Of a stretch of 64,000 bases of DNA, positions 57,095 through 64,000 are shown one piece after another; the stretch's first letter is position 1, and the number at the start of each line of letters is the position of its first letter. Under the pieces are notes generated by a model. It made no database searches, was not told the origin of the DNA, and was given only the letters and a program-made list of their open reading frames with translations. Origin of the DNA: Fuerstiella sp. (lineage in GTDB: Bacteria > Planctomycetota > Planctomycetia > Planctomycetales > Planctomycetaceae); the NCBI GenBank assembly GCA_022447225.1, contig JAKVAZ010000008.1, positions 343,152 through 407,151 of the forward strand, given 5' to 3'. The translations under genes were made by a program, and so were the position numbers.

Positions 57095-58147
57095 TGGGTT
57101 TCTGTACAAGGCTGCTAAAAAATAAGGTCACTGCAATCGACGAGGGACAAGTGTCGCAGATTCCAACGTTGTCTGCAAAAGTACAGAAAATTCGGGCATC
57201 CCACCTGCCAATTCAGACTTCGCCTCCCCCTGCCGATCACGAACGTTCCTCGACAGCAGACAGCTGCGCAGCACAGGCATGTGGAACATCTCTGACGCAC
57301 TGAGAACCAACTCCGCGCAACGCATGAAGATTCGCACACAGTTTTTCACAAGCCGGAACACTGTCACAGGTTCTCGATCCGCATCGGCACTTTATTCTTT
57401 TGATTGTGTGTCATTAACAGGTGTCGCCGGATCGATTCAGTAGCATGACCGTTGAGCAATAACTGCTTGCCATACGCTTCTTCGGTATCGTGTTGACTCA
57501 ATGGTTGACCTCCAACGACTGTTCTTACTTCAACAATGACCACACGCGGCAACGTTGGAGCCGTCCCCTTGGCACGGCGTGTGGCTTGTCTGCACGTAAG
57601 GTCCGGGCCAGCCACAACATGTCTTTGTTATGCTACCTGGATATTGATCGCAAAGGTTGATCTCGACAAGATTTACATCATCGACTCAACCAGGCAGATT
57701 CGGGTACCGGCTACCGGTGTTGTTTGAAAATGGGTTCTGCGTTTGTGAGTCCTCGTGCTTCCTATGCCCGAACAATGCCCAACACAAAGATCACTCCGAT
57801 CACAAGTAGTGACCCAAAGGGCATCATGAATATCAAAAAACGTCTTGCCGGTTGAACTTGCTGAGTCCCGACCATCGTGCCTCTGAACCGGAACGGGTTC
57901 AAGGACTTGAGACCAACAACACAATGCCCGGCCGACAGTGGCCTGCAGGCCGGGCGTGCCACCTCTTTGTCAAAGTTCTAAGTAATTGACTTGAACCTGC
58001 CCTCACTCCCGACTACCCTGAGACCGAGTCTCAATCTCATTCACAACTGAGTGAATCGACATGTCTGCGAGGATGTCAGGATGAAAGCTGAAACATAGAA
58101 GCAACTGCATCCTAAAGATTAGTTTTTCCCTCTGTTCCCATAATTTG
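57095..58147. other. Gene-poor stretch of about 1 kb
   Basis: No gene was recognised with confidence apart from one doubtful small membrane peptide listed separately. An 8-base perfect GC-rich inverted repeat (57926-57933 with 57948-57955, 14-base loop) is present without a T tract on either side. A minus-strand frame at 57364-57615 has no domain. Confidence 0.45.
57762..57875 (-). CDS. Possible small membrane peptide
   Basis: A 37-residue frame begins at the ATG at 57875, with AGAGG four bases upstream. It consists of a short polar start, a pair of arginines and a hydrophobic helix (Phe-Leu-Ile-Phe-Met-Met-Pro then Leu-Leu-Val-Ile-Gly-Val-Ile-Phe-Val-Leu), ending Val-Arg-Ala. The same frame is open to 57962. 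It could be a single-pass membrane miniprotein, but a chance hydrophobic frame cannot be excluded. No family was recognised. Confidence 0.3.
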   Translation of the reverse strand: MVGTQQVQPARRFLIFMMPFGSLLVIGVIFVLGIVRA

Positions 58148-58520
58148 GCGGATTGTCTGGAGCTCGTCCAACGGTGTTTGGATGCAGATCCGAATGACCC
58201 TCCAGTCCGGGCTATGTGGATTAATCCACTATTTGAGGTAACGTTTTCGTGAGTCGGTTAATGCATTGGAATATACAGCACTTCTTGCTCCCCTTTGTGC
58301 AGTGAGCCGATTTTACGTGGGCCACGCCTACGCCAAAACAAACAGGTTGTTACATGCCCAAGATCTGCTGCCGAAACTTGTAGAAAACCCGGACATCGCA
58401 GCCAAATTGGGTTCCGTTGGTCGTCCGGATCCGGCTATCCGGACCTGTCAACGTGTGGTGGAACGTAATCGCAGGCAGTTCCGGGCGCACCATGACCTCA
58501 GTTTTTACAGTGGAAAGGCT
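58148..58520 (+). pseudogene. TPR-like remnant in two reading frames
   Basis: Two pieces of tetratricopeptide-like sequence occur here. The first, from 58148, reads Cys-Leu-Glu-Leu-Val-Gln-Arg-Cys-Leu-Asp-Ala-Asp-Pro-Asn-Asp-Pro and ends in a stop. The second, in another frame from about 58312, reads Ala-Tyr-Ala-Lys-Thr-Asn-Arg-Leu and later Gly-Arg-Pro-Asp-Pro-Ala-Ile-Arg-Thr with Val-Val-Glu-Arg-Asn-Arg. Both follow the helix-turn-helix spacing of TPR units. A frame change and stops between them suggest a decayed TPR gene. The identification rests on pattern by eye only. Confidence 0.35.
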
Positions 58521-58650
58521 GGACTCAGGTCTTGCATTCTCGGCAGGTCACTCGGTACCCGTTTCGGACTTTAGGATTTGCTGCGTTACCAAACCACAAT
58601 CAACTGTCGGCCAACTGCCTGACAGATATTTTTTATCACAGGAGAATTTC

Positions 58651-59661
58651 ATGTTGCGATCGGTATTGGGATGTCTCACTCTTTTGCTGTTTTCCTCGTC
58701 GAGCCCGGCTGCCGAAGTGGTCAATGTCTATTCGGCGCGTCATTACGATACGGATGATGAGATCTATTCTATCTTCGAGAAACAGACAGGTATTCAGGTC
58801 AAACTCATCGAGGGCAACTCAGACGCACTGCTTGCGCGACTTAAACGCGAGGGCAAACGCAGTCCGGCAGATATTTTTATCACGGTTGATGCCGGGCGAC
58901 TCTTTCAGGCAGAACGCCAGGGCGTGTTCCAGCCGGTTTCCACAAGCCTGTTGATGAAACGTGTACCTGCAAACCTACGTCACCCCAAGGGACTCTGGTT
59001 TGGTCTCACCAAGCGAGCCCGAATCATTTTGCGATCGAAGACTCGCGTCAAGGACGGGGAAATCACCAGCTACGAGGATCTCGCCAAACCAAAATGGAAA
59101 GGGCGAGTCCTGATTCGCAGCAGCAGTAATATCTACAATCAATCGCTTGTCGGATCGATGATCCAGGCGCATGGAGAAAAAGGGGCGGAGACGTGGTGCC
59201 GCGGACTTGTTGCCAATATGGCTCGTAAACCCCAGGGGGGAGACCGCGATCAAATTAAGGGGGTTGCGGCCGGAGAGGCTGATGTGGCTGTTGCCAACTC
59301 CTATTATTTTGCTCGAATGCTGGGTGGAACACCGGAAGAAAAGGCTGCCGCGGCCAAAGTCGCCGTTGTATTCCCGAATCAGAAAGATCGTGGTACACAC
59401 GTTAATGTGTCAGGTGTCGGTGTCTGCACACACGCTCCCAACAAATCCAATGCAATCAAGTTCGTGGAGTTCCTGACGAGTCCGATCGCCCAGAAGACCT
59501 TTGCGGCGGGAAATAATGAATACCCTGTGGTTAACGGGGTAGAAACCGTCCCCGTATTGAAGAGTTTTGGTAAATTCAACGAGGACAATGTCAACGCTGC
59601 TGCCTTCGGCGGCAACAATGCGACAGCGGTTAGAATCATGGATCGGGCGGGTTGGCGTTAG
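58651..59661 (+). CDS. Fe(III) ABC transporter substrate-binding protein
   Basis: This 336-residue periplasmic binding protein starts at the ATG at 58651 with AGGAG about six bases upstream and has a Sec signal peptide ending Ser-Pro-Ala-Ala. The mature start Val-Val-Asn-Val-Tyr-Ser-Ala-Arg-His-Tyr-Asp-Thr-Asp is characteristic of FutA/FbpA iron-binding proteins. Ala-Asn-Ser-Tyr-Tyr-Phe-Ala-Arg supplies the tandem tyrosines that bind ferric iron. The open frame extends upstream to 58417 but lacks a start signal. It is the first gene of a three-gene importer (permease 108 bases downstream, then ATPase). Iron-dependent (Fur) control is expected, but no box was recognised. Confidence 0.92.
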   Translation: MLRSVLGCLTLLLFSSSSPAAEVVNVYSARHYDTDDEIYSIFEKQTGIQVKLIEGNSDALLARLKREGKRSPADIFITVDAGRLFQAERQGVFQPVSTSLLMKRVPANLRHPKGLWFGLTKRARIILRSKTRVKDGEITSYEDLAKPKWKGRVLIRSSSNIYNQSLVGSMIQAHGEKGAETWCRGLVANMARKPQGGDRDQIKGVAAGEADVAVANSYYFARMLGGTPEEKAAAAKVAVVFPNQKDRGTHVNVSGVGVCTHAPNKSNAIKFVEFLTSPIAQKTFAAGNNEYPVVNGVETVPVLKSFGKFNEDNVNAAAFGGNNATAVRIMDRAGWR

Positions 59662-59769
59662 GACTCGGCTTACCGAAGTTCTACTCCCCGTTTTTTCCAG
59701 TACGCGAACGCGGTTGTCGCGGGCGTTCGCGTATTCACAGAATGTAAGCTGTCACGATTTGAGTGTGTC

Positions 59770-61419
59770 ATGAATCCTGGGCGACGTTCAGTCTGGCCCG
59801 TTCTTTGCTGGACATTCACTACACTCCTGTCGGTACCGCTCCTGTCGATTCTTTGGAGTGTGACTAAAGACTCAGATGGGGTCTGGCAGCATCTTTCTGA
59901 GACGGTGCTTGGTGATTACATTACCAATACGCTCATCCTTGCCGTTGGGGTGGGTATGGGAACGACGCTGATCGGTGTTTCGACGGCCTGGATCGTGACC
60001 AATTGCCGATTTCCGTTGTGCCGCATTTTGCGTTGGGCTCTGCTGCTTCCACTGGCCATTCCAACGTACCTGTCAGCATATGCATTGACCGACCTGTTTC
60101 AGTTCAGCGGACCCGTACAAACATGGTTTCGTGAACTATCGGGATGTGAGCGTGGGGACTACTGGTTTCCGGAAGTTCGTTCTTTGCCGGGTGCGATCAC
60201 CATCCTTACGTTCGCCTTGTATCCGTACGTTTATCTTGCCGCGAGCACCGGATTTTCCAGTCAATCCGCTTCAGTCACCGAGGCCAGTCGCACACTGGGT
60301 ACCGGGCCATGGGAACGTTTTTTTCGCCTGTCTCTCCCCCTGGCCCGACCGGCGATTTTCGCAGGTCTTGTCCTGGTCGTGATGGAAACACTGGCTGAGT
60401 TCGGGGCGGTGGATTATTGCGCAGTGGACACTTTCTCAACAGGGATCTACCGAACCTGGATCAGTCGAGGATCTCACACGGCGGCTTCTCAATTATCTGT
60501 CTGCCTGGTCGGAATTGCGGGGCTTGTTTTCTTTTCGGAAATGATTGCCCGTCAGTCCGCAAAATTTCACCACTCGACTCAGAGGACTCGCATGGCAGAG
60601 CCGGTAGTATTGGGAAGGGCCAAAGGATATTTGGCCACAATTTTGTGCCTGACACCAATCTGTATCGGATTCCTGTTACCAGTCGGCCGGTTCATCGCGA
60701 TGACGATTTCCCACGGGGATTCGCGGGCAGCCGAACTACTGGGTGGCTTGATCACAAACAGTCTGCTGGTGGCGTCACTGGCGATGATCGTTACAGTTTT
60801 CTGCGGATTACTGCTGGCCTGCTTACGACGGGCAACCTCGTCGCCGGTCACACAGACGGCCGTCCAGGTCGCAGGAATGGGGTATGCCATCCCCGGTGGC
60901 GTTATTGCCATCGGAGTACTTGGCCCAATCTGGTATCTGGAAGGTCTGGTGCTGGAATTCATCGAACAGTTCACGAACAAAGACCCGGGACTCTTCCTCA
61001 GCGGGACACTGCTTGCTGTTCTCATGGGTTACCTGGTCCGGTTTTTGGCAATTCCGTTGAACTTGATTGGAGCGGGATTTACCAGGATACCGCCCGCGAT
61101 TGACCACGCAGCCAGAACACTTGGATCATCACAGGTCGGAATGTTAGCTAGGGTGCACCTGCCACTTTTACGTGGCAGTCTCCTTTCCGCATCCCTGTTG
61201 GTGTTTGTGGACGTACTGAAGGAACTGCCGGCCACCCTGATCCTGCGGCCATTTGATTTCGATACTCTTGCAGTGAGGGTCTACCATCTGGCCAGTGACG
61301 AACGACTCTCAGAGGCATCGACACCGGCACTGGCTATAGTGGTGGCTGGCCTGATACCGGTCGTTCTCCTGACACGTATGATGGATGATCACAGCACCGC
61401 CATCGGATCGCTTCAGTAA
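59770..61419 (+). CDS. Fe(III) ABC transporter permease, fused two-module type
   Basis: This 549-residue permease has about twelve membrane helices and two permease modules in one chain, as in FbpB/SfuB. Both cytoplasmic coupling (EAA) loops are visible: Glu-Ala-Ser-Arg-Thr-Leu-Gly-Thr-Gly-Pro near residue 175, and His-Ala-Ala-Arg-Thr-Leu-Gly-Ser-Ser-Gln near residue 445. It sits between the binding protein and ATPase genes. The ATPase start codon (61433) comes 13 bases after its stop. It should move ferric iron across the inner membrane. Confidence 0.92.
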   Translation: MNPGRRSVWPVLCWTFTTLLSVPLLSILWSVTKDSDGVWQHLSETVLGDYITNTLILAVGVGMGTTLIGVSTAWIVTNCRFPLCRILRWALLLPLAIPTYLSAYALTDLFQFSGPVQTWFRELSGCERGDYWFPEVRSLPGAITILTFALYPYVYLAASTGFSSQSASVTEASRTLGTGPWERFFRLSLPLARPAIFAGLVLVVMETLAEFGAVDYCAVDTFSTGIYRTWISRGSHTAASQLSVCLVGIAGLVFFSEMIARQSAKFHHSTQRTRMAEPVVLGRAKGYLATILCLTPICIGFLLPVGRFIAMTISHGDSRAAELLGGLITNSLLVASLAMIVTVFCGLLLACLRRATSSPVTQTAVQVAGMGYAIPGGVIAIGVLGPIWYLEGLVLEFIEQFTNKDPGLFLSGTLLAVLMGYLVRFLAIPLNLIGAGFTRIPPAIDHAARTLGSSQVGMLARVHLPLLRGSLLSASLLVFVDVLKELPATLILRPFDFDTLAVRVYHLASDERLSEASTPALAIVVAGLIPVVLLTRMMDDHSTAIGSLQ

Positions 61420-61432
61420 CGGGCAGGAGACA

Positions 61433-62452
61433 ATGACCAGTCAGACGGGCCTTAAAATACAGAATGTCACTCACCGCTTTGACCAGTTGGAAGCAGTTCA
61501 GGATGTGACGTTATCTGTTCCTCCGGGAGAAATCCATTGCCTGCTTGGCCCTTCCGGAAGCGGAAAATCGACATTGCTGAGAATCATTTCAGGGCTGTTA
61601 CGACAACACCACGGGACGGTAACCATCGGTAATGCTGTTGTCTCAGATGATTCGAAACATCAACTGGCAGAACACCGTCACGTCGGATTTGTTTTCCAGG
61701 ACTATGCTCTCTTCCCACACCTGAACGCACTACAAAATGTACTGTTTGGCATGTCCGCCAGGCGGAGCCAGGTCAGCCAGCAAAGAGCCCGGCAATTGCT
61801 TACCGATGTGGGACTGGAGAAACACCTGCAGTCGATGCCACACACTCTCAGCGGTGGTGAGCAACAACGAGTTGCCCTGGCCAGAGCCATGGCGAAAACA
61901 CCCAAAGTCATGTTGCTGGACGAACCGTTTTCCGGACTTGATGTCCAGCTGCGTCAGGATGTACGTGAAACGACATTACGAGTCCTCAGAGCGTCGAATA
62001 TTTCGACCGTAATGGTGACACATGATCCCGCAGAGGCAATGTCATGTGCCGATCGTGTTAGCGTTATGTATCGCGGGCGGATTGTTCAAACCGATCAACC
62101 ACACAGTATCTACCGTGACCCGGTGGACGATCGGATCGCCCGGTCGTTTGGTCTGGTCAATGTCGTCCCTTTTGAGGAGCGTGATGGCAGGTACCTAACT
62201 CCTTTTGGAGAATGGGCCAGAGAAAGACAACGGTCGTTTAAACAACCAGGCTACCTTTTGGTACGGCCGGAAGAACTTTTTCTTGGTCCGCCGGTCGACG
62301 GCGATCCTGAATACGATGTGGTAAGAGTCATTCCTGAAGCCGCCACAGTTATTTATGAAGTTCGCGGAAACGAAACTCCGACGATCTACGTGAGGTCACT
62401 CGCCACGGAACCGCCAATCGAATTCAAACGGGTGAGCATAAGCCTCAGATGA
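61433..62452 (+). CDS. Fe(III) ABC transporter ATP-binding protein
   Basis: This 339-residue ATPase has Walker A Gly-Pro-Ser-Gly-Ser-Gly-Lys-Ser-Thr at 39-47, a Q-loop Phe-Gln-Asp-Tyr-Ala-Leu-Phe-Pro, signature Leu-Ser-Gly-Gly-Glu-Gln-Gln-Arg, Walker B Val-Met-Leu-Leu-Asp-Glu-Pro-Phe, and the switch His in Val-Thr-His-Asp. A C-terminal regulatory region of about 100 residues resembles the FbpC/TOBE-type tail. The ATG at 61433 has AGGAG upstream; the longer frame to 61385 overlaps the permease and is not needed. It powers the importer encoded by the two preceding genes. Confidence 0.93.
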   Translation: MTSQTGLKIQNVTHRFDQLEAVQDVTLSVPPGEIHCLLGPSGSGKSTLLRIISGLLRQHHGTVTIGNAVVSDDSKHQLAEHRHVGFVFQDYALFPHLNALQNVLFGMSARRSQVSQQRARQLLTDVGLEKHLQSMPHTLSGGEQQRVALARAMAKTPKVMLLDEPFSGLDVQLRQDVRETTLRVLRASNISTVMVTHDPAEAMSCADRVSVMYRGRIVQTDQPHSIYRDPVDDRIARSFGLVNVVPFEERDGRYLTPFGEWARERQRSFKQPGYLLVRPEELFLGPPVDGDPEYDVVRVIPEAATVIYEVRGNETPTIYVRSLATEPPIEFKRVSISLR

Positions 62453-62477
62453 ACAGACTCTGCCTCCAAGGTTGTGG

Positions 62478-64000
62478 CTAGCTGCTCGTGAGACTCTCGT
62501 CCAAATTCAGGATCAGGCTGGCGACGGCCGCGTAAGCGGCCAGGTCGGCAGACGCAATATCAGCGGCAGGTTGACGCTGGCCGCGATCGCTGAGATAGGC
62601 CTGCGCTGCAGCCGGGTTTTTCGAGAATTCTGCCAGACGATCCTGAAACTCCAGCAGCAGGATGCGCAGTTCTTCCGGAGTGGCTTGCCGCGACGTGGCC
62701 AGGCGAAACGCCAGACCGATTCGTTGTTCGGGCGACTGACCGCCTTCGCGATAAACACGTTCGGCCAGCACGCGGGCGGCTTCAACAAACTGTGGATCGT
62801 TCAACATCACGAGGGCCTGCAGGGGTGTATTCGTCATTTCCCGGCGAGTTCGACATTTGGTGCGGCCATCCGCTCCCAGAATTCGCAGATTGGCAGCCGG
62901 GATCTGGCGTTTCCAGTAGGTGTACAGGCTGCGGCGGTACAGATCAGATCCGGTACCTTGACTGAATCTGGTGTTTGCAGCTCCGATGGCGTTCGCGCCG
63001 AACAATACCGATGGCTGGTAGGGATTGACTCCCGGACCGCCCCGTTTGTCAACCAGCAGACCACTGATGGCCAGGGCGTTGTCTCGCAGGAATTCCGCCG
63101 GAAGCCGACGACGGGGCCCGCGGGCCAGCCAGCGATTTTCCGGATCCAGACCGGCCAACTGCCTCCCCAGAACACTCGACTGGCGGTACGCGGCCGATGT
63201 AACCAATGTTCGTAACAGCCCTTTGACGTTCCAGTCGGATTCCACAAAGCCAACGGCCAGATGGTCGAGCAGCGCAGGATGCGCCGGCAATTCACCCTGT
63301 GTTCCCAGATCCTCAGACGTCTTGACAATGCCGACTCCAAAACACATTTGCCAATAGCGGTTAACAACCACGCGCGCCGTCAACGGATTCGCAGCGTCGG
63401 TGAGCCAGCGGGCCAGTCCCAGACGATTCGATGGAAGGGATTCCGGATAAGGCATGATGCTCGCCGGTGCCGCAGTGTTGACGACGTCGCTGCGGCGGTC
63501 GTACTCGCCGCGAATCAGCAGGAAGCCGGTACGCATCTTCTCTGTATCGCCGGCGATCATGGTAACCGGCACCGCCGACTCCACTCGTTGCTTTTCCCTG
63601 GTTAACTGTGTTTGTTCCTCGCGCTGCTGTTGGAAGCCGGGCCATTGTTTTCGATAAAGGTCCAGCTGTTTTGAGCGTTCTTCAGGCAATTTAGTTCGAA
63701 CCAGTGCAGTGGCATCCCCCGTGGTCTCAACACTGAGTCCCTGCAGTGCCTCAGTGCGCACTTCCAGATTTAAACTCTGTCCGTCCATCAGCGTGACAGG
63801 TGGATCGACTCCCAGCAACACAGGTTTCTGGTTGAGTATCAGTTTGGTTTCACCGGCGAATTTGAGCGGGATGGGTTTGTCGCCGCTGGCGTTGATAACC
63901 TGACCACTGACCACCTGCAGTAGAGTGGGACTGCGGGCCTGCCATCGCAGAGCGGTAAGCGGTCCGGGTTGCGAAATCAAGGGCAGAGTGTACGTCAGAC
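62478..64000 (-). CDS. DUF1553-containing (PSD1-type) protein, 3' part, cut by the window edge
   Basis: The frame runs from the right edge of the window to a stop at 62478, about 507 codons. The start lies beyond 64000. The C-terminal half is DUF1553: Asn-Arg-Leu-Gly-Leu-Ala-Arg-Trp-Leu, Arg-Val-Val-Val-Asn-Arg-Tyr-Trp-Gln, Gly-Val-Gly-Ile-Val-Lys-Thr-Ser-Glu-Asp, and Ala-Tyr-Arg-Gln-Ser-Ser. Near the end are Arg-Thr-Arg-Arg-Glu-Met-Thr-Asn-Thr-Pro-Leu-Gln-Ala-Leu-Val-Met-Leu-Asn. Full-length planctomycete members carry a heme-binding or DUF1549 N-terminal part and are usually secreted and often adjacent to DUF1501 genes. The visible N-terminal residues look like a beta-sandwich linker. It converges with the iron importer operon. 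Confidence 0.92.
   Translation of the reverse strand, partial: LTYTLPLISQPGPLTALRWQARSPTLLQVVSGQVINASGDKPIPLKFAGETKLILNQKPVLLGVDPPVTLMDGQSLNLEVRTEALQGLSVETTGDATALVRTKLPEERSKQLDLYRKQWPGFQQQREEQTQLTREKQRVESAVPVTMIAGDTEKMRTGFLLIRGEYDRRSDVVNTAAPASIMPYPESLPSNRLGLARWLTDAANPLTARVVVNRYWQMCFGVGIVKTSEDLGTQGELPAHPALLDHLAVGFVESDWNVKGLLRTLVTSAAYRQSSVLGRQLAGLDPENRWLARGPRRRLPAEFLRDNALAISGLLVDKRGGPGVNPYQPSVLFGANAIGAANTRFSQGTGSDLYRRSLYTYWKRQIPAANLRILGADGRTKCRTRREMTNTPLQALVMLNDPQFVEAARVLAERVYREGGQSPEQRIGLAFRLATSRQATPEELRILLLEFQDRLAEFSKNPAAAQAYLSDRGQRQPAADIASADLAAYAAVASLILNLDESLTSS

Noticed and set aside
57364..57615. Minus-strand 83-codon frame
   Set aside because: It has no recognisable domain or start signal, and lies in a gene-poor stretch.
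57926..57955. Eight-base perfect inverted repeat as a terminator or attachment site
   Set aside because: It has no T tract and no second copy was seen; left as an unexplained inverted repeat.

Overview
The window looks like a chromosomal segment from a planctomycete (Planctomycetota, order Planctomycetales or a close relative). This rests on the gene content: three DUF1501 proteins, a DUF1553 protein, two secreted FG-GAP/VCBS repeat proteins, many N-terminal twin-arginine (RR-F-L) leaders, a MoxR/DUF58/VWA cluster, and short operons separated by gene-poor spacers. No rRNA, tRNA, CRISPR array, intact insertion sequence or prophage was recognised.

Layout. 1-1.6 kb: the 3' end of an unknown gene, a cupin and a YjdF-like membrane protein. 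2-15 kb: mostly secreted or Tat-exported proteins (sialidase-like and glycosidase-like beta-propellers, VCBS protein, two DUF1501 proteins, metallophosphoesterase, tandem-domain metallo-beta-lactamase-fold protein, class C beta-lactamase-like serine hydrolase). 15.6-18.8 kb: an enolase-superfamily sugar-acid dehydratase-like enzyme and a parallel beta-helix protein. 19-25.3 kb: a sucrose cluster on the minus strand (sucrose-phosphate synthase with a C-terminal phosphatase domain, amylosucrase, separate sucrose-phosphate phosphatase-like HAD, fructokinase). 25.3-30.9 kb: a gene-poor stretch with a broken secreted-protein start, pdxJ, an NHL beta-propeller and a third DUF1501 gene. 30.9-40.8 kb: a membrane-anchored TAXI receptor, a MoxR-DUF58-BatD-like-VWA operon and a ppx-ppk polyphosphate pair. 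40.9-44.3 kb: a frameshifted thioesterase, a probable UGA-containing (selenocysteine) thioredoxin-like protein and a Gfo/Idh/MocA oxidoreductase. 44.4-49.6 kb: a hydantoinase A/B plus FAD-oxidoreductase operon. 50-57 kb: nfeD-floA-membrane protein, a Sua5/TsaC enzyme, a DUF6580 membrane protein, a second VCBS protein and an MFS transporter. 58-62.5 kb: a three-gene Fe(III) ABC importer. The right edge holds the 3' part of a DUF1553 gene on the minus strand.

The most interesting locus is 41381-42679 (minus). A signal-peptide-bearing thioredoxin-like reading frame of about 432 codons is interrupted by one TGA, inside a Cys-Thr-TGA-Gly-Asn motif. About 330 intact codons follow, and a small hairpin placed like a bacterial SECIS element lies just downstream of the TGA. 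It may be an unannotated selenoprotein. The caution is that its neighbour at 40946-41296 is clearly frameshifted, so local decay remains possible. Other decayed pieces are the 3' end of a second glycosidase copy (1783-1875), a secreted-protein N-terminus (26302-26541) and a TPR-like remnant (58148-58520).

All functional calls were made by reading motifs by eye; no database search was possible.
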